A DNA stretch of 64,000 nucleotides from Salvia splendens (taxonomy: Eukaryota > Streptophyta > Magnoliopsida > Lamiales > Lamiaceae). The notes under the pieces were generated by a model. That model did not search any database. It saw nothing but the letters and a program-made list of their open reading frames with translations, and had not been told where the DNA came from. Numbering within the stretch: the stretch's first letter is position 1; every line of letters begins with the position of its first letter. Position numbers and translations under genes: made by a program. The stretch lies in assembly GCF_004379255.2 (NCBI RefSeq), contig NC_056034.1, forward strand, positions 2,544,501-2,608,500, read 5' to 3'. This document shows, one piece after another, positions 32,601-45,839 of the stretch.

Positions 32601-33815
32601 CTGAAACACACAATCTAATCATTCACATTACAAATGGACATTCATAGCTTCAAACCATTGTCTTGAAATTCTGAAATCAATGCTATATCCGAAGAGAACG
32701 TCATTGCCTTATGTGTTGTTGCAAAACACATAACAAGCACTTCCTTTTGTTCGTTTGCCACTTCAGAAAATTATTAAAACTCAGAAGCTTAAGCATTAAC
32801 ACGCATGTGCCCGCAGTCACAGCATTTCATGTGCTTTATGGTATATTACGCTCACAAGATGACAAGTGATTCTTACACAAGTAATTGTATTTATGCTCAC
32901 AAGCCTCCCCTATATATTTACATACATATGTATCATCAAAACTACATCCAAATCTCTCTCACACAATTATAGAGTCTACTCTCCAAAAAAATATCACCAA
33001 GTTCAAATTTGAATGCTTTTCAATCCCCTTGAAGATGATGAATGATAAGAAAAAATTGTTGAACAAAATCGGCATTTCGATCAAATGAATGAGGATGTAG
33101 CCATTCGGGCAATAACTCTATTTTATAACATACACCCTATATGGTGCAAGGTATACAATGCGATGCCTTGAAAATAAATGTGAGAAAAGAGTCGTGTGGT
33201 ATAGCAAGATAAAAAAAAAACATTTGAGTTTTACACCAATATAGGACTATAGGAATATAAATTTATTATCATTGATGATAAATTTGGGAATTTGGTTTCT
33301 TAACGTGCTTTGTTTGTTTGTACAAAAATACGTAACTCATCCAATTGTGCGTTGCAAACTTTCTTTGTGGATCTTCTCATTTTCATGTGTGTATATTGAA
33401 ATGTTAATTGGACAATTTGGATCTTTAACTAATTTCGAGGGTTGCCAATTTCTAGTTTCTTGCCAAATTTCAGGCAAATCTTTTGCTTATTTGTCATATC
33501 TGAATCAGTGCCAGTATAAGTGACAAGCCATGATACAAAATTATATTAAAACGATAGTATAATTGAAAATTCAATCATGTCAATTATTATTTCATAATTA
33601 TTCATGGGTAGCATGAAATTTGCCTGAGTTGTTGTTCACTCACATCGTGACCCATAGAAAAATATAGTAGTAGTATTGAAATATATATTAAAGTCGGTAA
33701 GTTTCAACTTGATGCAAGAAAGGAAAAAAATGGGGCTGGGCTTAAGCTTAAGCTTAAGCCCGTTCTACCCCTCAATTAGCTCTGTCCATGCTTCAGGATA
33801 TACTATTAAATAGTA
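32601..33815. other. intergenic, AT-rich
   Basis: No upstream fibrillin exon found. Contains an AAGCTTAAGCTTAAGC self-complementary run at about 33743-33760. Otherwise nothing recognised. Confidence 0.45.
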
Positions 33816-34016
33816 CTCCCTCCGTTCCATTGTAGTGGGGGCATTTCTTTTCGGCACGGAGATTAAGAAAGTAGAGAGATGAAGAGAGAATAAAGTAAGA
33901 GAGAGTAAAGTAAGTGAGAAGAAATGTGTTAACTTTTACTAAAAAGGGAAATGACTCCACTACTATGGAACGTACCAAAATGGCAAAATGACTCCACTAC
34001 TATGGAACGGAGGGAG
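33816..34016. mobile_element. Stowaway MITE (201 bp)
   Basis: TA-flanked. Left CTCCCTCCGTTCCATTGTAG and right complement CTCCCTCCGTTCCATAGTAG. A 40-bp stretch at the right end (ATGACTCCACTACTATGGAACG) is present twice in tandem. Confidence 0.9.
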
Positions 34017-34130
34017 TATAATCTAACAAATTAGCAATAATAACTTTATCCATTATTCAACTGCCCATTGTAAATGTGATCTACATGGAACTTATATTTT
34101 TAATCGCATGGCATGGATCCTCTCCACAGC

Positions 34131-34245
34131 GGAGTGGCAAGCTCTAAGACTACCATATTTAAAATTTTTTAATATTTTAATATTTTATTTATAAAATAAA
34201 ATATTGTGCTTTTAGAGCACAACACCCCTGATGTGGAGGAAGCAC
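34131..34245. mobile_element. putative small MITE, hAT-like ends
   Basis: Imperfect inverted ends CTCTCCACAGCGGAGTGG and, complementary, TCCTCCACATCAGGGGTG, extending to CTCTAA on both sides, around an AT-rich centre. No target duplication made out. Confidence 0.4.
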
Positions 34246-34353
34246 ATCAGGAAATCCATACCTTTAATCGCATCATGCATTCCAATCGCTTTGGACATAT
34301 CAATTTAATTTAAGATGGACATAATCATTAAAATCAATGCGTGAAGCGTGCTA

Positions 34354-34604
34354 CTCCCTCTTTTTGCCATTAAATATTTCCGTCGGCCAATAAATATCTC
34401 ATTTCATTTAAATTATACGTATTTGGTAAGTCGGATCCTATATTCCACTAACCCATTTACATTTTATTTTATTATAGAACCAATATATAAAAGTAGGTTC
34501 CATGCATATTTCACTAACTTTTTCTAACCATATTACTTTATAAAATCAAACAATTTCTTAAAATTCGTGCCGGTCAGATATTAGATAGTATCATGGACTG
34601 GGAG
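34354..34604. mobile_element. Stowaway-like MITE, diverged
   Basis: TA-flanked. Left CTCCCTCTTTTTGCCATTAA, right CATGGACTGGGAG. Ends agree only partly. Confidence 0.6.
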
Positions 34605-34613
34605 TATATTCTA

Positions 34614-35071
34614 CTCCCTCCGTTCCATAGTAGTAGAGTCAATTTGTCATTTTAGTACGTTCCATAGTAGTGAAGTCATTTTTTTAGTAAAAGTCAATAC
34701 TTTTCTTCTCTCTTACTCTCTCCGTCCCAACTAAGTTGTGAATCATATTCCTTTTTGGGACGTCCCAGCAAAGTTGAGTCATTTCCCCTTTTAACAAAAA
34801 ACCCAATCACTCTTACTTTATTTCATCATCAACTTTACTCTCTCTTTATTCCTCCTATTTTTTTCTCTTTCCTATTTTATTGTACTTTTATTTAATCTAT
34901 TCAACACAATTTCTTAATCTCCGTGCCCAAAAGTTTTGCACCAACTTAGTTGGGACGAAGGGAGTACTTTATTCTTTCTACTTTATTATCTTTTTATTTA
35001 TTACATTACACACATTTTTCTTAATCTTTGTGTCAAAAAGAAATGTCTCCACTGTTATGGAACGTAGGAAG
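34614..35071. mobile_element. Stowaway MITE carrying a nested Stowaway
   Basis: Left CTCCCTCCGTTCCATAGTAG after TA; right end CACTGTTATGGAACGTAGGAAG. The element is interrupted at 34716-34964 by another Stowaway. Without it the outer element is about 207 bp, the normal size. Confidence 0.8.
34716..34964. mobile_element. inner, nested Stowaway MITE (249 bp)
   Basis: TA-flanked. Left CTCTCTCCGTCCCAACTAAG and right complement CTCCCTTCGTCCCAACTAAG. It is a different subfamily from the outer element (CCCAACTAAGTTG versus TTCCATAGTAG ends). Confidence 0.88.
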
Positions 35072-35583
35072 CATGTGCTTAATCTGTATCAACAAATGTT
35101 TATTGTGTAACCTTAAAGCTGAATAGTGAGTGAATGGGTAAGCTTAACGTTATGGAAAATGTGTGACATAAACATAATGATATGACAGTCGTAGTGATGT
35201 GCACTGCACGTTTACATGGGTCAGTTACCGGTCGGAATGCCAAACTAGGGTCGGCGGAAACAGACACGAGTCGGACGACATGCTCTCAGAAACAGAATGC
35301 TGAGTTGGAATCTACACGAACTTTTCAACGTGGCTGTCTATCATTGCCCTCTTTCTTTCTCTCTCTACCCACCCTCACTACGGAGTCCTAGAAAAAGGCC
35401 ATCAGTGGTAGACTCATCCAATCACAAAAAAGTCTTCCAATAAAACTTCCAACACCTTTTTCTCTCTCTTCCAAATTTAAGATTCTTCTCGCACTTTTAC
35501 AACAAAGTATTGCATCCTCTTTAATTTGTAGAGAGGATATGCTATACGGTTTATTTCAATTTTTTATACCTTCTATAATAGTA
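35072..35583. other. intergenic, moderately GC-richer
   Basis: Promoter-like text with CCAAT at 35418 and 35436 and pyrimidine-rich leader-like stretches (35350-35480), but no coding sequence follows. No gene supported. Confidence 0.35.
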
Positions 35584-35784
35584 CTTCATTCGTCCCATTA
35601 AAAATGACTAACTTTCTCTTTTAGTTTATTCCAATCAAGCTGACTCATTACTAAAAATAAAAACACTTTTATCCCTACTTTATTCTCTCTTTCTAAGTTT
35701 ACTTTCTCTACCCATACAAAAATAAAGTTGCATAAAATCTCGCACCACCCAAGGAAATGGTCATCTTCCTTGGAATGGAGGGAG
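35584..35784. mobile_element. Stowaway MITE (201 bp)
   Basis: TA-flanked. Left CTTCATTCGTCCCATTAAAA, right CTTGGAATGGAGGGAG. Confidence 0.78.
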
Positions 35785-36068
35785 TACGGTTTTAATTCGG
35801 GAGTAACTTATACTCCACGTCCCAAAAATATATACGCATTGTGACGTGATACGAATTTTAATACGTAAAAATTTAGAAAAATGGAATTTTGTAAGTAAAC
35901 ATTGTTGTTATTAGTTGGTTAATAAGTATAAATAATGGTGGGCTATAATTGTTTCGTTTTTGTAAATATTGGTGTGTAAAAAAAATAACGGTAAATGTAC
36001 ATGTATCCACTAAATAAAAGCTAACTAATGTGCATAACTACGTGGTACAATTCAAAATGACAAATGTA

Positions 36069-36488
36069 TTCCCTTATTTTATTAGTTGAGTTATTTTGTC
36101 ATTTTGGTACGTTTTATAATAGTGAAGTCATTTTTTTCTAGCAAAAGTCAATACATTCTTCTTTCTTAATTTACTCTTCCCCCTCTCTTTACCTTTTTCA
36201 TTTCTTACTTTATTCAATTCACCTTCGAGCTAATAACCCTTTCCCAAACTAGTTCTCGAACGAGGTTTTTGAACAAAACTTCAATAGGCTTTCTCGATCC
36301 ACTATCTTATTCATTAGAAGTCTCCTTGAAGAATGAAGTCTAAGATACAGTAAAGGTAGTTTTGGAGTTTTCGCCCCAGGGGGTCGTTATGGACTATGAA
36401 GGGGGAGTCGGCAGTTCGGGCCTTCACACAATTTTTCTTAAATCACGTGTCAAAAAGAAACACTCCTACTATCATGGAACGGAGGGAG
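36069..36488. mobile_element. Stowaway MITE with a 200-bp foreign insert
   Basis: TA-flanked; right end ATCATGGAACGGAGGGAG, left end decayed (TTCCCTTATTTTATTAG). The usual interior is interrupted at 36223-36422 by unrelated GC-richer DNA flanked by TTCAC repeats (36218-36222, 36423-36427). Confidence 0.75.
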
Positions 36489-36889
36489 TACGTACTAATG
36501 TTTTTTCAAAGAAATGAAATACTATTAAAGATTTAAATTTGTAGATTACTTATATCTAACTTGGAGATGATGTATATTGATATGATATCAATGTCACTTA
36601 ATTGAAACTCCAGGCTGATCGGAATAGTCACTAGATTAAGAGAGATATGGTTGAAATTTGTATTTCAATACAATTGCAGTCTCATTAGCCTGCAATTTAA
36701 ATGGGCCCCAAATCCAATGAGTAGGCCTTATGTTTAACTTTTGCTCTTGTTTGACAATTGAAATGACATTTTTAAAAATGTTTTAATAAAATGAATAACA
36801 CGTAAAATTCAACAAATCCTTGTCATTTTAAGCAAATTCAGTCAATGAATTGACTAATCTATACATCGATAGATATATAACAAATGCCC

Positions 36890-37809
36890 AATGTTTTAAA
36901 AATCGGATCGGTGAGCGAACCGGAGAAGATACTGGTTCATGGTTCAACCGGTTTAATCACTGGTCGAACCGTTATACTGTTGCAAATACATGTAATTAAA
37001 TATACAATAAACAAAATATATTAAATTTATATATAATTAATTATATGGAGTATAAAAAACATTAACCTTATATATAATTAGTTGTAAACAAAATATTAAA
37101 ATTTAATAAATAATAAAAATGTAAAAACAATTATAGATAAATAAAATTAAATATATATTTGATTAGTTATTGTAGATAAAAAATTTAATACTATATATAT
37201 AAATAGATAAAGTTCATTTAAACTAAAAGTAAAATTACATACTAATATCAATAGTAATTTGTATATAAATTAAACATATAAAATAAAATATTAATATCCG
37301 GTAACAATAAATTATAATACACAATATTAAAAACTATTAAACTCTATGTATAATTATAAACTCCTATATTGTAAAATATTAGTGATTGTAAAAGTATAAT
37401 TAAAATTTACAAAATATATATTATAATTAACAATTTCTTAAAAGAATATAAAATTAAAATGAATTATCTTAAAAGAATATAAAATTAAATTGAATTATTA
37501 GTTTCGATGGAAAAAGAATTTCAGATTTAATGTATAAGAATAATTAATGTTCTTAATATTTCAAAATGACCATGTGGTGGAGTGGCAAAGGAGTTGGTAT
37601 TTAGAGATGATGCCATGTGTTCAAGCCCTATCAACAACAAATTTTGAAAAAGTGAAAAACCAGTTTTCGGCTCACGATTGGACCGGTCCGACCGGTTCAT
37701 GGCGGTTCAATGTGCTAGTGATTTTTAGGGGTTAACCGGACCAGACTGCCTGCCGGTTCGCGGTTGAACAGGTCGAACCGTCCGTTCCAGTCTAGTTTTT
37801 AAAACACTG
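36890..37809. mobile_element. Mutator-like (MULE) non-autonomous element, 920 bp
   Basis: Flanked by CAAATGCCC (36881-36889) and CAAAAGCCT (37810-37818), a 9-bp duplication with two mismatches. Ends are AATGTTTTAAAAATCGG and, complementary, CAGTGTTTTAAAAACTAG. Both ends carry clusters of GAACCGG/CCGGTTC motifs around an AT-rich interior. A 9-bp duplication fits Mutator-like elements. No transposase is seen. Confidence 0.6.
37568..37630 (+). repeat. tRNA-like (SINE-like) segment inside the MULE
   Basis: GTGGAGTGGCAAAGGAGTTGG resembles a polymerase III A box region and TGTTCAAGCCC (37618-37628) a B box, about 45 bases apart. It is not a complete tRNA. Confidence 0.45.
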
Positions 37810-37888
37810 CAAAAGCCTAAGTCACTAAGAAATAAGAATCTATTTTCTCACTATATTTATAATTTCATTAGCGTATAATAATATAGTA

Positions 37889-38085
37889 CTCCCTCCGTTC
37901 CATTGTAGTGGAGTCATTTTACTATTTTAGTACGTTTCATAGTAGTTGAGTCATTTCTCTTTTTAGTAAAAGTCCACACATTTCTTCTCACTTACTTTAC
38001 TACTTTATTATACCTTTACTTAACACAATTTTTCTTAATCTTCGTGTCAGAAAGAAATGCTTTCACTGCTATGGAACGACTAAAG
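37889..38085. mobile_element. Stowaway MITE (197 bp)
   Basis: TA-flanked. Left CTCCCTCCGTTCCATTGTAG; right end CTGCTATGGAACGACTAAAG is decayed. Confidence 0.85.
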
Positions 38086-38209
38086 TATTATATTAACACA
38101 TGATTAATACAGATATAATATATATATTATAAAGAGTTGTCAGATCAATCAAATCACACTTCCACTGCCTAATGGATACAATGAAAGTAGTCTTAAATGG
38201 TAAATAGTA

Positions 38210-38388
38210 CTCCCTCCGTCCCGCACTACTTGCACTTATTTCCTTTCTGGGCGTCCCAAGTTATTTGCACTCTTTCCATTTTTAGTAACAATTTATACCT
38301 ACAGCCGTAATTGTTGACTTTGTGTATCACTCATTCCTTAATCTCCGTGCCCAAAAGAAAATGTGCGAGTAGTGCGGGACGGAGGGAG
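38210..38388. mobile_element. Stowaway MITE (179 bp), well preserved
   Basis: TA-flanked. The first 26 bases, from CTCCCTCCGTCCCGCACTAC, match the complement of the other end at 25 of 26 positions, so this is probably one of the younger copies. Confidence 0.93.
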
Positions 38389-38870
38389 TATGATAAATAT
38401 AGGTATCAATAGAGAAGATCACTCTCTATAACCATTGGGTAAAATAACACCTAATGATCTCTCCATCAATTTATTTTATTAACCAATGAGATTATGTCAT
38501 TAGTTACAATCTTATTGATCAATAAATATTTTATTTAATATTCAAATATTTTTTATCCAAAAATTCATATTTTTTCGTCCTCTATAAATAGAGATCACAT
38601 TTGCTATAGTTTTATTCACAAAAATATCTTTATTTTACTCTACAACTTCTCTTCTTTTTTTAAAAATTCTCAACAATCCTTCCCAAGATTATTTGTATTT
38701 TAATTGTTGCAATTTATGACCTTTTGTTTATTTTTTTGTACTTTTCATTTATTTATAAATTTTGCAATAATATAATAATAATAATCATCATTATTATCAT
38801 TATACAGAAAAATGTAAAAAATATATAATGTGGGTGGTGGGTTGCGTTAGTATGCTAACTAATTTACAGT

Positions 38871-39055
38871 AATAACTAATAACTTTCAATTTTGTGTATT
38901 AAACTTATCAACACAAAAACATAATTATATCAATACAACAAGAAAATTTAAATATCAACACAAAGACACAAGTTTATCAACACATGAATATTGATAAATT
39001 TATGTCTCTATGTTGATATTTTTAACATACAAAATTGATATTAGTTAGTTATTGA
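38871..39055. mobile_element. putative MITE with about 45-bp inverted ends
   Basis: Left AATAACTAATAACTTTCAAT and the complement of the right end AATAACTAACTAATATCAAT continue to match through TTTTGT and TATCAACA. Family unknown. Confidence 0.55.
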
Positions 39056-39780
39056 TATATCATCATAATATATATAATTTGGTTGGATGAATATAGATGA
39101 TATGAAAGAGATAGAACTAATTAAATATTATAAAAGTACTTCAGTTGATTGGATGTGGTTAAGTGGTTGCTGATAAAATAAGTAAACTAAATTTACATAA
39201 GCTTAAACGGATTAATAGATATATTTTTTTAACTGATAATTTAAAGTCCTATCATATTATGTTGATGGAAAATTACTGTATTTAGCTTAACTTCATGTCA
39301 GATTTTAGTACTAAACCAAACTATCTATTAAGTTTAAAATTACAAAAATGTATTTATTAAAATCCATTTAAATGCGCACATGTATACCAAAATAAATAAT
39401 TCTTATTTATTTTCATCGTCGTCAATTTGTTGGCTGACATGTGCAAGACATACAATTGAAAATATGTATACTTTCTTCACACTTGAATTCCAATAAAATT
39501 AAAGTTATAAATTAAAACTTTCAAATCAAATTTTAAATTACAATTTAATTCGCATTATATTTTAAGATTTTGGGCATTTTGTTCATCCCTATTAAAATAG
39601 ACAAAAGGGAAGCCCCAGCAACGTTCACCATGCTGTCGTGGGTGCCACAACCCACGAATCCAATCCAACGGCTCAGATCTTATAATCTTGAATTTGAGGT
39701 TCATTTGATCTGCATTTAATGTGAGGCTGAGGTTTCATTTAAAGGAAAGGGCCGGCATTTCTTTTTAAACCAAGACCGAA
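39056..39780. promoter_or_regulatory. actin gene upstream region
   Basis: AT-rich to about 39600, then GC-richer promoter-like DNA. A TTTTTAAA at about 39764 may serve as the TATA element. No coding sequence. Confidence 0.4.
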
Positions 39781-40612
39781 GAAAAGCACACACACAGTCC
39801 TCATTTTCTGTCGGAGTCGCTTGCTGAGAATCAGCAAAGAATTTGACAATCATCTTCCGCAACTCTTCAAAGGTCCAATCTTTGTCTTCATTATTTCAAA
39901 TCTTCGTTACGATGACTCGATTTTGTTTTAAATTTTGTTTTTGAATCTAGTTTAGTTATTTCATCTTATACGATTTTTGGTGGTCTCGATTTGTTGTTAT
40001 TGTGTGAGATCTAGTTATTTATGTTTCTATAGACCTTCTTATTTATGGATCTGACGATGGGTGTTTTGAATTGTGGCTTGTGCTTGCGTGACTTTTGATT
40101 GGTGAATTTCATAGTTTCCAGTGATACTTCTTGGGTGAAGTTCTGTATTTGATTGCTTGTGTTCGATTAGGATCTAGTTTGAAGTTGCTATAATCGGAAA
40201 TTTCCTATTTATAGCTGAAGTTTGGATAGAAATGTGAATGATCCGATTCATTATTTGATTAGATCCTTTTTGTTTGCTATACTGTAATTAGCAATTGGCT
40301 GCTTAATCTTTGAGTCTGCTCTTGAGTCAAAATCCAAGTCAATTAGATTCACTTTTAGTCTTTATCAAATCGAGGATTATGTGCAATTAATAATCTCCAA
40401 TGTTGAAATTTGCGTATGTTTATGGATCTTGTATTGCTAAGTGATGTCAATCAGGTTCTAGTCTGACCTTTGAAATTTTGTGATTTCTTAGATGGCACAT
40501 TGCATTGTCATTGAATATTTGGGGTTTTGGTTTTTCTTGATTTCTGATGCATGACGTGTGTCTATGTTGACGATCTAAGGATTGTTTTGTTGTCTTCAGA
40601 TAACATTAATCG
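39781..40612 (+). other. actin leader exon and leader intron
   Basis: A non-coding exon ending at 39872 (CTTCAAAG|GTCCAATC) is followed by a 727-bp T-rich intron to the acceptor CTTCAG at 40599, 13 bases before the ATG. Plant actin genes typically have such a leader intron that raises expression. Confidence 0.75.
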
Positions 40613-42156
<1,544 letters not shown>

Positions 42157-43092
42157 ACATCGAACTCTTGGTTCGCTGGCTTTGCTTGAGGAGATTATAC
42201 ATGATATGATTTGCCTATGGCTCTCTATGTTTCATTCGCTTTTCTTCCGGTTTTGTTCGTTTATCGAGTCGTCGTCTACTGTTCGAGAATTTGGAGTTTG
42301 GACATGGAAATATTTTAATTTTTTTGTAGCAGACTTGTGCTTTCCGGATGGTACTATGGGTTTGAATTTTGGATGAAGAACATACTGTAATTTTAGTATG
42401 GAATTCGTAATGTCAAGATTCAGTCTTTGCTTTCTTTGTGATTATGGTTCATCTTTTGTTTCTAAGTGAAGGATATTTTATTTCAGTTTTCGTGGAAATT
42501 TCAGAATATATCTAAGGTTATTGATTTACTTGTTAGCTTTATAGATTAAAGAAAACAAGGAATTTGCTACTTTGTGGGTTTACAACCAATTAAGAGGAAG
42601 GTGGTTGGCTGAGCTTATAAACTGCTACAAAATAGTAGTAGTATCATATTTGAAGGTTTTATAAGATGTAATATTATGAGTGTGTGTTGTCGTGAGAGCG
42701 TTGTGATTTAAAGAGATATTTTTAGTTAGATAAAGAAAATGGAAGATGGATAAAATTGCAAGTGAAGTGCTTATTTCTGTTGATCTCATCAACAAAAGGT
42801 TATGATGAGTTGAAAGATATTGACAAATTCGAGCTGGGAACAAGTATTGGCATTATTCAAGAATAATGACAAGTATACACGACAGTAGGTGGTATTATTC
42901 AAGAATAATGACAAGATCTGTTTTTACAAAACCGGAGATCGACAACTATAAGTCAGTCTGTTATTAGGCAAAGATTGTACAAACGCATGATTTCGTCTAG
43001 GCGATTTCCGAAGGGCGTTCGCCCGGGGCTCAGGCCAAATAAAGAAGTAGGTAATCAAGTTCCACAGACATAGCAGGCAGTTCGGCATCAGT
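42157..43092. other. actin and PP2C convergent 3' flanks
   Basis: 3' UTR-like DNA of actin to about 42450 and of the PP2C gene from about 42900. A 14-base AAGAATAATGACAA is present twice (42859 and 42901). Confidence 0.5.
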
Positions 43093-44882
43093 CTAGGAAA
43101 AGTTGAAGTTCGATGGTCCGACAGAATCAACAAAACCTCGTACTGACTGTTCAGGCACGGCGGCCTCATCACCGTCAAGCATCTCGTGGTCGATGAAGAC
43201 AACGACTATGGAGATATCGTCGTGGACGTGTCTCCTGACCCCATTATCGAGTTTCTTGATTTCCTCATATGGCATCTGTCTTATTCTACCAGCCCTCTGC
43301 AGAGCTGATACAAGTAGCCTCCTTGCTATTCCCTGTGATGCACAAAACAAGGATGTAATATTAATACTATATGAAAATATAGTTTTGAGCTATGAACTGA
43401 GAGATTAAAAACAGACTGCTCTCGGATTGTTGTGGACGATCTCCACAGCCTCTTGATTGGTCAAGAATTCCCAGAGGCCGTCCGAAGCGAAGATGAGGAA
43501 CTTGTCATTCCCTGATATCCGTCGCGTCACTATGCTTGGATCAGCTCTAAGAACTGGTCTCTGCAGAGGCTGGGGAAGGTGGAACCGTGGGAAAGATGGA
43601 TCGAGGGCAAATTCTGGCATCTTGAGGTAAGCATCACCAATGGATCTTGATACCTGTGTATAGATAATACAGACACATTCCAAGTTCAAGATTCAAACCA
43701 TTGCTACAATTGAAGCTCAGTTGTTACAGTATCATGGGATAAAAATGAAGCAAACCTGTATGATTCCCTTGATACGCCAAACTCCTTGCTTCATCACAAC
43801 AATCTGTGAATCTTCGGGGTGCAGATTAGTCAACTCGTTTCTGACCTCTTCCATGCTAGCATTGTGATCTCTAGTGAGCTGCTCGGCTACAATTCTATTT
43901 GACCGGTCCGAACATCCCATTACTGCTCTAGAGTCCCCCAAATTAGCAACGTATAGCATTCTCTTCCAGATAACTCCGACCAGACAACAGGAACCGATTG
44001 CTGCAAGCACTGGTCTGATTGCATAAGCTCTTCTAACTAGCGTAAGAAACCCATTTTCTGTTTCAGAAAACGCATTTCTGAGTATATCCTCCGACATTGC
44101 TCCATTTTCCTGAGCAAGTCCTGTGAAAAAGAGGTATTCATCTTAGGACTTAGGCATCAGCCACTTTCTTTCCATCTTAGTATAATTTCATGCATTTGTC
44201 CCTTACCTGAACTTTTCTATTGAGAAAATAACTGAAAAGGGAAAAAAACACGAATTTAGCAACATAGAGGCCACAGCTAACAAATCTCACAGCATCTAAA
44301 GCTTATAGGTGACCAGAATCTTTTTAACAGATTGTCGAGTGGAAAGAGATGCTTACGAACATTGAGGGGTTCGTCGTGATGAACTGAATTCCCAAATTGC
44401 CACAACACATAAATTTCAGCAACGAAATCATCAAAGTAGACTAGTGAACATAATCCAAAGAAGTTAAGACATGATGAACATGATCAGCAAATACGTTGTT
44501 TCTCATTACTAATAGCAAACAAGTCCTATTTGACATTGAACTCAGACATTCCGAGACTTATCCCAGCAAAAGACTTACGAATCAAATGATTGAAGAGGTG
44601 GTCGGAGATGTATCTTGAGGCCTCAGGGCCACCGTGGCCATCATAGACACCGACAAAAGTGGCGTGCCTACCAGTCTCGACTTGGCTTTGATCCTCAAGG
44701 ACAGCATTTGCCTGGACAACAGCAAATGAGAACTCACCGTGTGAATGCTTCTCGAGATCTTTGGACCAGAGAAGCGCGTCATCCTCCCCTCCGGAGCCTT
44801 GGTCATCATCCTTGCTCATAGGGGCATATCGACTCATAGGACTCAAACATGAAGATGCTGTTTTTCCCAACCAAGAAAACAT
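43093..44882 (-). CDS. protein phosphatase 2C, clade D type
   Basis: Four coding exons on the minus strand, 44882-44579, 44120-43756, 43653-43417 and 43332-43093, join in frame to 381 residues. It is a Mg/Mn-dependent Ser/Thr phosphatase. Conserved motifs in order: [69 protein letters not shown] and [12 protein letters not shown]; the metal-binding Asp residues are all present. The N terminus MFSWLGK...[10 protein letters not shown] and [23 protein letters not shown] are those of plant clade D enzymes, which dephosphorylate the plasma-membrane proton pump and are inhibited by SAUR proteins. The gene converges on actin, 936 bp away. The exact paralogue is not assigned. Confidence 0.95.
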
Positions 44883-45560
44883 CCCTCATTTCCTTTTTAA
44901 AGCAGAGGAGATTCTGCAGTTAACACACATGTAAGCTAGATTGAGTCAAACAACAAGCTAAAAATGAGTAAGCCAACAAGCTAAAAACATCAAGACCTTC
45001 TAATCACAACAGCATGATATTCAATTATTCATGATTAACCCTCGATTTAGCCCCAAAACAAAGAGAGGATGCTAAAACAGTGAGATCAAGAGTGCGAAGT
45101 TCGAACAATTCAACAGTATGGTTAAAAATAGGGTAGAAAATGTAAACAAAAATAGAAACAATTTCAAATTGGAGCAAGTGAGTAACTGATCAACATAGAT
45201 TTAGCTAACAATAAAAGCCAAAGAATATGAAATTGCCAATTTCCAAGAAGAACCAAACGAAACCCCGCCAAGACAAAAGAAATAAAAATATATGATCACT
45301 CAAGAAACGTTATAATCTGATTGAATACAAAAAAAAAAAAACGAAACGGCTGAGCTACAACTTCAGTAAAATACGTACTAATTAAATAAATTAATGAAAA
45401 GTAAAAAAAAAAACATTTGAGACGAAAAACTTACAAAATTTCGTCCAATAACTATAACTATAACCAAGACAGAGTATAGCCGATATATCAAGATCCCAAG
45501 AAGAATTCACCAATGCCGAGCGATCCAAGCAAGTAAAATTTTTTGTGGGACGAAGAGAAA
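44883..45560 (-). other. PP2C leader with leader intron
   Basis: The acceptor CTGCAG (exon begins 44913) pairs with a consensus donor TTTT|GTAAGT (exon ends 45435), a leader intron of about 520 bp. The non-coding first exon lies at about 45435-45560. Confidence 0.6.
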
Positions 45561-45741
45561 TTAGATTAGAGTGCGTGTAATATCGGAAAAAACATATCTT
45601 ATCGAGAGTGGAACTGCAAATTCATGAAAATTTATGATGGCTGTCAATTTCTGCTAAAACTTTTCCTCACAAATTGGAAACAGAAGAGAGAGGATTGTTT
45701 TCAAGTAAGAAAGGGAAACATCGAGGAAGAGCTGTATATGT

Positions 45742-45765
45742 AGAGAGAGAGAGAGAGAGAGAGAG
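45742..45765. repeat. (GA)n microsatellite
   Basis: About 12 AG units upstream of the PP2C leader ((CT)n on the gene strand), common in plant promoters and leaders. Confidence 0.9.
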
Positions 45766-45839
45766 TTTGACTCGGCAAATAGATTATGGTTGATAAGTGG
45801 AACTGCAGATATATACAAGCGGTATATTACTATGGTCAT

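Noticed and set aside
35182..35391. 69-residue plus-strand frame with promoter-like surroundings
   Set aside because: No homology recognised, no downstream exons and no start context beyond chance.
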